This document shows, in pieces, positions 54,897-64,000 of a stretch of 64,000 nucleotides of DNA (the stretch's first letter is position 1; each line of letters begins with the position of its first letter). The position numbers and the translations under genes are program-made. Source of the stretch: Actinernus sp. WN-2022 (taxonomy: Eukaryota; Cnidaria; Anthozoa; Actiniaria; Actinernidae); NCBI GenBank assembly GCA_030867875.1, contig JAOWCC010000577.1, positions 86,223,740-86,287,739 on the forward strand. The letters run 5' to 3'. The notes below the pieces were generated by a model. The model was not told the DNA's origin. It saw only the letters and a program-made list of their open reading frames with translations, and searched no databases.

Positions 54897-55312
54897 TCGA
54901 CCAGTTCACGGTTAATTCCGACATTTTGAAAGGGGTGCAAACATGGCGCGAAATACAGTGTTTGTATGGGAATATGATGCCAAATAATTTACGTAAAATC
55001 GAATTTTTGAAATATTCTTCAGATACAAACTTAAGATAACAGGTAAAAGATTAACGGATCGAAATTTGAGGGATGTAGCTGTGCTGGGAAGCGTGTAATC
55101 GTGTTTTCAGTCTTCCATACATTTGTCCTTAAATTTCCCAACGAGTTTGACTCGTTGTTACAGACAAATGCATGGCAAACTGAAAACACGATTGCACGCT
55201 TCCCAGCACAGCTACGTATTTTATTTGGCATCGTATTCCCATACAAACACTGTATTTCGGGCTATGTTTGCACCCCTTTCAAAATGTCGGAATTAACCGC
55301 GAACTGGTCTAT
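54897..55312. mobile_element. 416-bp MITE with nested inverted repeats
   Basis: Outer arms of about 95 bp: GACCAGTTCACGGTTAATTC, AGGGGTGCAAACATGGCGCG and TTTGTATGGGAAT, returning inverted at 55218-55312. A second perfect or near-perfect inner pair, GTAGCTGTGCTGGGAAGCGT, lies at 55075-55111 and 55181-55217. TA follows the right end; the left flank is degenerate. Confidence 0.8.
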
Positions 55313-55974
55313 TATTTAACTGTTGAAGGTTTTTCACTGTAACTCTTAAGCTTTTACCGCATTATTCTGCAACTTCATTTCCAGTCTAGTTTTCAATATT
55401 CTACTACAAAGTTGGGCTGCTTCTACCGTTTTGAATACATCTGCTTGGTTATATTTCATTTAATGCTGCGCTGTCGACAAAATAAATGTGTCTCAGTATT
55501 ATTCATACTCACATTTAGTGACTGTTTACTCCTATTGATTATGGCCGTGACACATTTCTTCTACGTCAATAGATACCGTATTTCTGCTGTCTCATGGAAC
55601 TTCTTTACTGACTTAGATCACAGCAATCTAATAGTATTGTAAAAATAGTTTTACTTTCACTCTGCCATACTTTCGATTGGCGCTGTTCCATGTTCTCTGA
55701 CTAGTCACTCGCTTTACTTACACTATTGCATTCTTTCTAAAACCCAATGGTTGCTATGAGATTCAATTTCGTTAATTCTAGACTCCCTCTCCTTCACAAG
55801 TCAAGGCCATGTATGTATTGGATGTACATGTGGTTTAAACAGCCCAAAACACTGCTTCTGATTGGCCAGAGGTATCACTTATTGATGTTCTCGTATGCAT
55901 AACGAAGTAAGCTATAAATTTAAAAACGGCTTCAACTGGCACGGGCTCGCATTTTATTTTTTAATACATACCGG
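55313..55974. other. No gene seen
   Basis: A 76-codon hydrophobic frame at 55412-55642 could suggest a membrane segment but has no start context and no homology that I recognise. Confidence 0.4.
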
Positions 55975-56220
55975 GAAGTTTCAACTGTAATACAAATGAA
56001 GGTCTTCCAGGGGTTTCGGGGAACAAGTGAACATGCCAAAAAATCCGTTGGGAACATGGAACAAATTCAAAATATATCGAACAAGGGAACAATTTCCATT
56101 TTTCTAATGGGAAAATTGACTGTTCCCCTGGAAAAAATATTGGGAACAAGGGAACAAAAGGTGATTTTCGTTGGGAACAAGGGAATAAGGACCCCCCTGA
56201 GAGACCCTCACAAATGCCTG
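55975..56220. repeat. GGGAACAAGGGAAC-rich dispersed repeat
   Basis: Motifs GGGGAACAAGTGAAC, GAACAAGGGAACAATTT, TTGGGAACAAGGGAACA and TTGGGAACAAGGGAATAAGG recur at irregular spacing. Plus and minus frames (106 and 62 codons) derive from the repeat. Confidence 0.6.
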
Positions 56221-56656
56221 TCGATGAAATATAGAGTAAAAGTCTTTCAACGTGTTAAACTGATACGTGTAGTGATAGCACTGATTAAGGACTTGTTATC
56301 TTCTGGCAATTTGTAATTATTATTTATAATTATATACATTTGCCTAAGATATATCGATAATCGATAATGAAGAAAAATACGTTACTCTTTGGAGAAGGTA
56401 TATTTTAATTCGAAATTTTATTATCGCACCTTTCTATATCAATGTTGAAACCCATTGTATGACAAGGATATCATTGAGTATTTTTGAATTCTAAGAGTTT
56501 TGCATTTATGTTTTAAACATTTCATTATCTCCTGTCAATGCATAGCATGTAAATCAGTCCATTGTATTTCTTGTTCTAAAGATGTTTTGCTGGAATGGTA
56601 ATACAACTGAGTGAAGCGCAATTTGTATAGGTAAATAAATCCACATATGGATTCAA
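56221..56656. other. No gene seen
   Basis: AT-rich, no structured feature. Confidence 0.5.
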
Positions 56657-56784
56657 GTGCAATTCTGGATTAATTTGAAAGAGTGAGATTTTCAAAGAGT
56701 ATCAAAATTACACGAGCCCGTAGGCCAAATGCAATTTGAGCTCTTTGAAACATCTCACGAGTTCAAATTAATCCAGAATTGCAC
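56657..56784. mobile_element. 128-bp hairpin MITE
   Basis: GTGCAATTCTGGATTAATTT GAA and its inverted copy TTCAAATTAATCCAGAATTG CAC, with further pairing TCAAAGAG/CTCTTTGA. The loop contains ACACGAGCCCGTAGGC. Confidence 0.75.
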
Positions 56785-57343
56785 GAGAAAGCCATATGAT
56801 TACTTGTTAATAATATTCATCCGCGCATATTTGCATTTTTTGTCGTGATGTTAACGTTATTCAAATGATTTTGCTTCAGTTTTTCAACTTCTCCCGGCTG
56901 TAAATGTGGAAATCTCTCTTTGTTGTTGTTCTACATTGTTGGAAATGTTTGGAAACACCGCCGCCTCTCAGTCAATCCAATTCACGAGTTCTGGTTGGAT
57001 ATAGTTTGTTCACATCTGAGGTATTACATGATTTGGCACTCAGGTATTACATGATTCGGCACTGCATGGTGTTTAGCATAAATACAGCTGCTCTCAGCCA
57101 ATCAAATTCGATAACTCGTTGCAGTGTATATTATTAGGTCTAAAATCATTCGAGTGCCGGATAACAAAATTATACGACACAAAGTTGTATTTTCAACTTC
57201 TATTCATTTTGAAATCTAAACTCATCCCTGTATTTTGTATTTTATACTCAAAGTCAGTCCAGAGAAAAAGCGATAAAGTTCACAGCAAAGTTAATTCCAT
57301 ATAATCATTCTTCTTCCTCAAAAATCTTCCATAATTATAAGCT
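56785..57343. other. No gene seen; 24-26-bp tandem duplication near 57018-57065
   Basis: AGGTATTACATGATT(T/C)GGCACT is repeated in tandem. No domain-bearing frame. Confidence 0.5.
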
Positions 57344-57535
57344 GTCCTATTGTTTTTGAACTTATTTTGAGCCTCACTTGTGCTGATTTTCGGAACTTTT
57401 CGGCAATTTTTGCCCAGCAGTTCTCCTTTATCTGTCTATTCTTAAATGTTTTGCTGTATTTGTTTTAAATACAGTAAAATTTCTGTACATCTTCCATGAA
57501 ATTGGTGTTGTCTACTTGTGTTTTGGACGCAATTT
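57344..57535 (-). pseudogene. MADF/Myb-SANT-like fragment (left arm, inverted copy)
   Basis: The minus strand repeats the right-arm exon (HFMEDVQKF-like start, then ENCWAKIAEKF). Its ATG is changed to ATT and it has its own stop near 57470. The damage differs from that in the right arm, so the two arms have decayed independently. Confidence 0.6.
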
Positions 57536-57999
57536 TGCCGAAAGTGAGAGGGAAATAAGTGCATTATGGGATACAAGTGATCCTTGCGATTATATGAAAG
57601 CCAAAAACTTTGCGATCGTTACGACCATTGCGAACCTTACGATCGCGATCGCAGAGATAGAAAAAAATATATATCTGCGATCCTTGCGATCGAAAAGTTT
57701 TTTATATGGAAACCACTCTTGCGATCCTTGCGATCCAAAATGTCCCAGAAAGCATTGCACACCAAAGCCTTGTATCCCATTATGCACTTTAATTGTTTCT
57801 CTCTTTCGGCAAAATGGCGTCCAAAACACAAGCAGACAACGCCAATTTCATGGAAGAAGTACAGAAATTTGACTGTATTTACAACAAATACAGCAAAGAT
57901 TTTAAAAACAAACATGAATGAGAACTGCTGGGCAAAAATTGCTGAAAAGTTCAAAATCTGCACAAGTGAGGCTCAAAGTAAGGTCAAAAACATTAGGAC
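57344..57999. mobile_element. Inverted duplication carrying two MADF-domain exons
   Basis: Arms 57344-57577 and 57769-57999 are inverted copies of about 230 bp. Each contains the 5' end of a MADF-domain gene, reading outward from the centre. The 191-bp spacer is built from repeats of CCTTGCGATC and GCGATCG. It may be a rearranged Harbinger-derived element (MADF/Myb-like proteins partner Harbinger transposases), or a palindromic MITE that swallowed an exon. Confidence 0.7.
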
Positions 58000-58000
58000 T
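57806..58000 (+). pseudogene. MADF/Myb-SANT-like DNA-binding domain, N-terminal fragment (right arm)
   Basis: From ATGGCGTCC at about 57813 the frame reads MASKTQADNANF then MEEVQKFDCIYNKYSKDF, a stop with frameshift, then ENCWAKIAEKFKICTSEAQS and KVKNIRT. This is the tryptophan-spaced pattern of MADF/Myb-like domains, which bind DNA and in Harbinger elements assist the transposase. It is cut off before the end of the domain, by the edge of the inverted arm. Dead as it stands. Confidence 0.65.
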
Positions 58001-58556
58001 CAACATATTATATCAACATATTTGTAGTAGGTGATGGATGTTTCAGTTCTTAACAGACAGAATCATCTCAGAGTCTGCTGATAACCAAAGCTTTTATCTT
58101 TTGAAGTAGGACTTTTTACCTTAAGGACATAGATTAAGTGATATTGGGCTTATTAGCTGGAAAGTAGTTTGAACGTCACGTCGTCTTGAAAATATGATGG
58201 GCTCTTTTTAGGTTTCAAAGCCAAAATAATGATTAAAAATACATAAAACACAGCAGAAGATAAAATGGCGGACAACTCGATGTTTGACAGACTGCAGTCA
58301 ACCAAATTTCATAGAAATACGAGGTATTGTTGTTGACGAGGCGCATGTATGGCTGGGAAAGCTGGTGACCGAGTAGTCAGTAGTGAATGCTTGTTTAAAT
58401 TTGCTAAATTACAGTAAACATTTTCGTCCTGATGATTCAGATTGAGATTCATTTATTTTGCACTATTTTCCTTTTTTCTAAATAAAATTTACGAATATGT
58501 AGGAAAAAGGAATGATAATATAAGCTATTAAATTTAATGAGCTAGGTTAGATGTGC
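58000..58556. other. No gene seen
   Basis: No domain-bearing frame. Contains AAAATGGCGGACAACTCG near 58264, a Kozak-like start that is not followed by a long frame. Confidence 0.45.
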
Positions 58557-58599
58557 GTAGTGGTCAAAGTAGCCGCTAGGCTTTCGAGTTGATCACTAC
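58557..58599 (-). other. LINE 3'-terminal hairpin
   Basis: GTAGTGGTCAA and TTGATCACTAC pair with one G-T-type mismatch around a loop containing CTTTCGAG. The same structure occurs at 18087-18126 and, less perfectly, at 41471-41513. Confidence 0.55.
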
Positions 58600-58727
58600 C
58601 ATTATACATAGGTATAATAGTCGAGAAAAAAAAGAAGAAGAGTTATATAAATAGGAAAAAGTGCAGAGGACAAATTGACGAAAATGATTACAGAGGAATT
58701 ATAGAAAAGAAATAAGAAAGAGAGCAG

Positions 58728-59115
58728 AGGAAAAGGGTGTTGGTAATACGAAAGGAAATATTGCTATAATTAGTTTACATATAAATAATTTCATGAATAT
58801 AATAATCCTAATGCTAATGTTTCTCAAGTTTCATAATTTCTTGAATATAATAATCCTAATACTAATGTTGATACTTATGTTAATTATTCTAATGCTAATA
58901 CTAATTCTAATACTAAGTACTGTAACAATACTAATACTGTAAATAATACGAGCAGAGGAAAAGGGTGCTAATAATACGAAAGGAAATATTGCTATAATTA
59001 GTTTACATATAAATAATTTCATAAATATAATAATAATCTTAATGTTAATGTTTCTCAATTTTCATAATTTCATGAATATAATAATCTAATGCTAATTTTG
59101 ATACTTATGTTAATT
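58728..59115 (-). repeat. Duplicated LINE 3' UTR block with AT-rich short repeats
   Basis: The block starting GAGCAGAGGAAAAGGGTG, through GAAAGGAAATATTGCTATAA and ATAATCCTAATGCTAATG, occurs at about 58722 and 58951. Between and within lie many AATACTAAT/TAATGCTAA repeats. The Ile-rich minus frame at 58831-59058 comes from these. Confidence 0.8.
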
Positions 59116-59166
59116 GTAATACTAATACTAATTCTATGAAAATAATATTAATATTATACCTGGCTG

Positions 59167-60945
59167 TCAAGTAGGAACAGTTTGTATTCTTTTTTTAAAG
59201 CCACTATGAGATAAGTTTTTAATTTTCAGAGGGATTTTTTCCCATATTCTTGATGCAAGGGTCTTGAATCTTGATAAGCCATAGTTTGTCCTAGAAGCTG
59301 GTCTGTATAGATTCTTATTTAAAGCATGTCTAGTATTATAGTTATGGATTTCTGAAACAGATGGGATTAATTCAGCAAAGGCTAGGGGAATATCTGTTTT
59401 AACATATTTAATTTTATGAACAAGAGTAGAGATTTTAAGGTTAAAGGCATTCTCAATATTAAGTATATCAAGGAGCTTATAATATGGAGCAGCACTCTCT
59501 TTTTTTTTAGCAAAAAATATAGTGCGGATACATTTATTTTGTTTTGTTTTAATTACTTGTAACCGAGATTGACAAGCAGTGCCCCAGCTCATCAGGCCGT
59601 AATTAATATATGGATATATCAGGGTATAGTAAAGTTGTTTAAGTGTGCTAATAGGTACATAGTATGTAAGTTTATTTAAAATACCTATATTCTTTGCAAG
59701 TTTATTATTAACATGTTTTATTTGTGCATTCCATTGTAAATGGTTGTCAATAAAAACACCAATTTTTTTTATCTGCGTTTTTTCTTCGATATTACATGTT
59801 GTTATGGATATATTAGGCTTTTTTCTAGGGGATGTAATTAGCATATAATTTGTCGTCTTAAAGTTGATTGAAAGTTTGTTAGCAGCACAGTATTTTAGAA
59901 CATTAACAAGTTCATCATTTATAACCCTTTCTCAATTCATTCAGGTTTTTTGAAGAATAAAAAATATTAGTATCATCTGCAAATATTCTAAATAGCAGTT
60001 TCTTAGACGAGTTTGGGATGTCATTTATATATAGCAGGAATAGCAGGGGACCTAACGTATATCTTTGAGGAATACCGCATACTATAGGCCTAAAACTAGA
60101 TTCTGTATCATCTATTTTTACATATTGTTTCCGATCCTTCAGATAACTGATAAACCAAGCATGGGGTAATCCTCGGATTCCATATTTGTACATCTTTGCA
60201 AGCAGTATCTCATGATTTATTGTGTTAAATGCTTTGGAAAAATCCAAGAAAATTCCGCAAGTTATGTTACCTTCATCTATAGCTGTTTTTAGGTTCTCTA
60301 CTGTTTCTAAAATTGCATATTCAGTTGATTCCAAATTGATAATTATACAGTATACCTTGCTTTTCTAGGAAAAACATAAGCTGATTATGGATCAGTTTCT
60401 CAATAACGTTACTGAAGACAGATATAATAGCTATAGGCCTATAGTTTCCTAGTTCAATAGCACTTCCATTTTTAAATACTGGGGTTATTCTTGAAATCTT
60501 AAAAATATCAAGAACTATTCCTGTCGAAATTGACTCATTATATATTTTGGTGAAGGGGATTGATAGAGGGGCACTTGCAAGCTTAATATATTTATTAGGT
60601 ATGTTAATATAAGCCTTGTCCTCATTCAGGCTAGCAAAAAGAGTAAAAACTTGAGATTCAGTCACTGGAAACATAAAGAAGCTAGAAGATGGAGACTGGC
60701 TTATATACTGAGTAGGTTCCTTTGTTGTTGGATCAGTTGTTATCTTACTTGCCAGATTTGGCCCTACATTTACAAAGTAGTCATTAAATTGCTCGGCTAT
60801 ATCAGCTGCATTGGTATACGTCTTATTACCATAAGTAATTCTAGTAGGGAGGGACTGTCCTTTAGTTTTCCGTTTAATAAGATTACCTATAAGCCTCCAA
60901 GTAGATTTAAGATTATCCTTATACTTTATAAACTGAGAGCTATAG
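59167..60945 (-). pseudogene. LINE ORF2: reverse transcriptase and C-terminal region
   Basis: Three frames joined by two frame breaks. 60945-60340: FIKYKDNLKSTWRLIGN, then the RT N-terminal region with ISRITPVFKNG and LGNYRPIAI. 60334-59915: LDFSKAFNTINHEIL (motif A), GIPQRYTLGPLLFLLYIND (motif B, with Arg replacing the usual Gly after PQ) and FADDTNIFY (catalytic motif C). 59930-59167: AANKLSINFKTTNY, YGLMSWGTACQSRLQVIK and the tail YNTRHALNKNLYRP to a natural stop. The last 225 codons are intact. The protein would reverse-transcribe LINE RNA at a nicked target; frame breaks and the motif B change make this copy inactive. Confidence 0.85.
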
Positions 60946-61959
60946 TAACTTGTTTATGAAAACTGACATAGGTTACTGTTTAGTCTGGTACACAGACTCA
61001 AATAATAATACAGCCTGATTTTTCACCCTAAAACTTGTTAACTCTCACATGATTACTGTTTTATGTATTAATAAAGTGAATTCCATAGTGGTGGTCATTA
61101 TACTTTTAATCCGTAATTTGTCAAAGTCAATAAAACATAAAACACGGTAGTAAAATATGACACACTCAGTTTATAACCTTTGGAAAGCTGATCGATGCTC
61201 TGACACACCTATTTGCATCAACGGAGGACAAAATTCCTCCCTGTAAGCAACCCTAACCATGTTTGTCACCTGTTTCCACATAATTTTACATCTTTCTAAG
61301 CTAGGCTCACATATGGATACAAAGTGGGTTCCCCCCCTTCCCAATCCTCCAGACAACTGTTTGTACCCCCCCCCCCCCCCCAACTCATCCGCACATAAAT
61401 TGACATGAAAAAGCTTTCCTCTCCAGGAAGCCAGAACGAGACAAACACTAATCACATATTTTTAAAACCTGTAAAAAAGTATAATTCACAAAAAAGGCTT
61501 TTGTACAAAAGAGAGCATGAAGCTACTATAGAATACCATGTTTAACGACCCTCCTTTCGAATCCATGTTTACTCCCCTGTATACACTAGTACTCTGGATA
61601 ATCCCTTCAATTCAAGAAATGTCTTTGTCAATAACAATTTATTTTTTTGCAATTTAGAGTACTGAATTAGTATTCTGTAGATGAATATACAACATAATCT
61701 TGATGGTTTTGGTTTAGTTAACCAAATATTTGTTAATTGTCACTATAAACTTCTGGAACATGGCAGAAAAAAGGTGAATGTTGACTGTTTTCCATCTTTG
61801 TTGTTTCCTGCCATATTTATAGAGTTGCACAACGACATGCAGTGTAAGCTTTCTTTAGTATACTGTACATGTATTGAAAAAAGGGTATTATGTTTAAATT
61901 ATATTTGTCTAAATACAGATGATTTTCATACTAATAATAAAATAAATTTTCATTTCATA
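60946..61959. other. No gene seen; 16-base C run at 61366-61381
   Basis: A 94-codon minus frame crosses the C run and has no domain. A 97-codon plus frame (61681-61974) runs into a TTAA element and has no recognised family. Confidence 0.45.
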
Positions 61960-62393
61960 CACGCTACGACGTAGCTAGCGTCTAACACGCATGCGTGTGT
62001 TGGGTAGTGCCATGCCAATTTGTGCGGTTTATAATTTCGAATTTGGCCGTGCCATAACCATTTTGCACTACCAGACCCTCTTCGGAGAGATCCACATCGC
62101 TATAGCACTTTGCTCACATCTCTAGCTCCCACACGTGTTAGCGTGGTGGATGGGGTTTAAAGTAGCTATTAGCTCGCCCTAGGCCATGGAGTAATCAGAT
62201 TCAGATGCCTATGATCTTTAGTGAGGCTGATGGTTTTGGGGGCTATGCCATGCTGATGAGTCATAACAAGGACGAAACAGCTGTACATGGTTGCCACTCC
62301 ACGGGTAATAAGATGTGAGCATGCGCGTTAGACGCTACCTACGTCGTAGCGTGTGTTGGGTAGTGCCATGCAATTTGCTTGGTTCAATTCATA
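61960..62393. mobile_element. Long-TIR element related to 27437-28477, TTAA at right end
   Basis: ACGCTACGACGTAGCTAGCG, CATGCGTGTGTTGGGTAGTG and, at the right, GTGTGTTGGGTAGTGCCATG CAATTTGCTTGGTTC, ending TTCATAGGCACT|TTAA (62394-62397 region). The middle (GATCTTTAGTGAGGCTGATG) is shared with 27600-27660. The left part is rearranged, so no full TIR pair remains. The right end links this family to the TTAA element at 9520-9979. Confidence 0.65.
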
Positions 62394-62397
62394 GGCA

Positions 62398-62690
62398 CTT
62401 TAAATAGAATACTCATTAAATAAATAATACAATCATAAAAAAATATAACTAATGATAAACGAACAATCAAAGAAACACACAAAAAACAAACAAACAAACA
62501 AACGAACAAATAATCTTATATGTAATTTTGCCCAGCTAGAGTAAATTTGTATATAGATTATAGCATGGTTCTATTCACAAAAGTGTAGAATCTTGTTGTT
62601 GAGATACGAGTTACAAAATCCGTTGTGAAAGACTCAAGCTAGCACAATTTAGTTTTCGGATTCTCGATCAAGTCGAAATTTGACCAGATA
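62398..62690. other. No gene seen
   Basis: AT-rich with an (AAAC)n stretch at 62470-62510. Confidence 0.5.
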
Positions 62691-62880
62691 TTCCCCAGTC
62701 CGGCAGAAACACTCGTTAAGGGTGCGTTTACCAATTTCGTCGCGTAAGCAGCGACGTTGCTATGAAGGGTCGGCGCGCGCGCGCGCTCATGCTATGGCGG
62801 GAAAAAAACTTACTTCCGGTTTAGTGAAAAAGCAACGCGCGCGCTTTGCAATGCTCCACTCCTTCAGTTTTGTTTACATT
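62690..62880 (+). promoter_or_regulatory. CpG-rich stretch, possible promoter
   Basis: Locally GC-rich DNA in an AT-rich window, with GTCGCGTAAGCAGCGACGTT, an alternating GC run, TTACTTCCGGTTT (ETS-like) and CAACGCGCGCGC upstream of the ATG at 62930. No TATA box is obvious. A regulatory role is inference. Confidence 0.3.
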
Positions 62881-62929
62881 TCGTAAAAGTTTTTTTTTTA
62901 CTTTCCATGCTTCAAGTGTACTTAATATA

Positions 62930-63230
62930 ATGCCGAAAAAGAGCGAGAAAACCGAGAAAACCATTCTAGCTGCGGAGGGTCGCTGGACGAGGGAAAATTC
63001 CGATGTCAGTACGTGGAATTCGGGTGTCAAGTGCAAACTAATTTTCGTTCGGATTTCGACAACGAAAGTTTGGAAAGTGCTCGGAAAGAGCTTGTTGATA
63101 ACGAGGGGAGTCAGAATGTACTTACAAGTGAGCAGCTATACGTGAGAGGAGTCTTCGAAGAGTTTGGTTTTGAGCCACTTTCACAAGAAAGTAGCGAAGA
63201 AAAATACAGTGCCACGATACTAGGGACTTG
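62930..63230 (+). pseudogene. Small coding region with one frameshift, function unknown
   Basis: An ATG at 62930 opens MPKKSEKTEKTILAAEGRW. After a one-base frameshift near 62985 the next frame runs KFRCQYVEFGCQVQTNF, ESLESARKELVDNEGSQN, LTSEQLYVRGVFEEFGFE and ends at a TGA near 63229. The second half has an acidic, soluble-protein composition, clearly more protein-like than its other frames. Upstream lies a GC-rich stretch with an alternating (GC)7 at 62773-62786 and CTTCCGG motifs that could be a promoter. It may be a host first exon, or a transposon gene; I do not recognise the family. Confidence 0.4.
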
Positions 63231-63469
63231 ACTGGAAGTAATCGGTTAATAATGACCAAAACGTTTTCATATATTTCTTTATTGATCAATGGAGAATATT
63301 ATAAGGATTACGAAGATGTGCGATTGATATTACACATTATAGCAAGATATTCCTCTAGAATTGACATATTTAGCAGTGTTTTTGATTGCTATAGGATAGA
63401 AAACTGAGTCAGATTTTGATGTAAGCTTACCGTAAGTTGAATCGGGTTATTTCTCCTCGACGCGACGTA

Positions 63470-63626
63470 AAGTATAAAAGTGAGTGACTTTATTTTAGTG
63501 TCAATGTATTATAATTTAGCCTTGCAGCTAATTGGGGACACGTCACTAGTCCTACGATTTTTATACGTCCTTATCCGAGAAGACGTGAAGGTCTAACCGT
63601 TTACTGTATTATGTAAAGGCGACACC

Positions 63627-63665
<39 letters not shown>

Positions 63666-63725
63666 CCGGGGTTTGAACCTGCAACTTCCCGCTCGACAGA
63701 CGGCGCTTATTACAACCGGAAGGCG
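63470..63725 (-). repeat. tRNA-derived SINE-like repeat
   Basis: The minus strand has AAGTTGCAGGTTCAAACCCC (B-box-like), then ACTCAGGGTCTTAAAATAAC, GTAGAAGGTGTCGCCTTTAC and CTTCTCGGATAAGGACG. This is a Pol III-type head and body. The A-box side near 63700-63720 is diverged. Confidence 0.55.
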
Positions 63726-64000
63726 GTTAGACATGTGACTGATTATGGTGCAAATCGACTTCTTTGCGTGAATAAACCACTGGAATTAGATGTCTGATAA
63801 TGCAGCTCTGTTTCAATTTCACTGATTTCATTTTCTTGTCCAATGCCTTTAGCTTTGCCCTCGCAAATTCCATCGGTACACGAGAATCCATGTATGTAAA
63901 GATAATTGCTTTGTAACCACCCAAACGCGGCCGCGCCCCGTGGACCGCCCCGTGGGCCCTGGTAACAATATTATACTTCCGGTTTCACAAAAAATGAAAC
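63726..64000. other. No gene seen
   Basis: The window ends in a GC-rich stretch (GCGGCCGCGCCCCGTGGACC, CCCGTGGGCCC) followed by TTCCGG. A 65-codon minus frame (63727-63924) lacks a domain. Confidence 0.4.

Larger units (their letters stand above)
58557..60945 (-). mobile_element. Best-preserved LINE copy, 5'-truncated
   Basis: ORF2 remnants cover 60945 down to 59167, followed by a 3' UTR to the terminal hairpin at 58557-58599. The UTR contains an internal duplication. Two further 3' ends of the same family lie at 18087-19620 and 40945-41513. The endonuclease domain is missing, so this is a truncated insertion. Confidence 0.85.

Noticed and set aside
57590..57963. Additional frames antisense to the MADF exons
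   Set aside because: They mirror the coding frames of the inverted arms; only the MADF sense reading shows a known domain.
58831..59058. Ile-rich 75-residue frame considered as a membrane protein
   Set aside because: It derives from AAT/TAATGCTAAT short repeats in a LINE 3' UTR.

Overview
The window looks like about 64 kb of AT-rich eukaryotic intergenic DNA from an animal, most likely an anthozoan cnidarian and probably a stony coral. This is inferred from repeat styles and decayed protein domains: non-LTR retrotransposon reverse transcriptases, PIF/Harbinger transposase, MADF domain, RecQ-like helicase, ZAD-like zinc finger, tRNA-derived SINEs, and very many short elements with terminal inverted repeats (TIRs). 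I see no bacterial operon, no rRNA and no CRISPR array. I also see no intact multi-exon host gene; a few isolated exon-like reading frames are listed with low confidence.

Layout. 0-10 kb: a tandem duplication, a half TTAA-type element, a MITE, two decayed LINE 3' ends, a 46-bp minisatellite and one exon-like frame near 7.6-7.9 kb. 9.5-13.4 kb: a palindromic TTAA element inside a larger inverted repeat with a tRNA-like sequence, then a 2.65-kb transposon with about 190-bp TIRs. 15.5-20 kb: MITEs with TTA and TTAA target duplications, and a LINE 3' end split by a 755-bp element. 20-23.5 kb: a nested stack of TIR elements. Its core is a 1,270-bp element with 57-bp TIRs and a perfect 9-bp target duplication, carrying broken pieces of two protein genes (ZAD-like and RecQ-like). 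24.7-33.5 kb: MITEs, two nested long-inverted-repeat elements, a SINE, a LINE 3' end. 34.6-36.1 kb: a decayed PIF/Harbinger copy and a G-run MITE. 39-44.2 kb: a TTAA MITE, 81-bp tandem repeats, a LINE end, a MITE, and a 5'-truncated LINE inserted in a small hairpin with a 10-bp target duplication. 47.7-55.3 kb: MITEs, a second 9-bp-TSD element whose termini resemble those of the gene-carrying element, and a LINE interrupted by DNA with a Cys-rich exon that was itself split by a G-run MITE. 56.6-64 kb: hairpin elements, an inverted pair of MADF-domain exons, the best-preserved LINE, a TTAA element, a frameshifted small coding region and a SINE.

How the parts relate. Nearly everything is transposon-derived and much is nested, so insertion order can be read directly, and several empty sites can be rebuilt from a second copy in the same window. 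The most unusual signal is a pair of elements (21028-22297 and 49316-50336) with similar termini, 9-bp target duplications and unrelated coding fragments inside. They behave like animal counterparts of gene-capturing Pack-type transposons.
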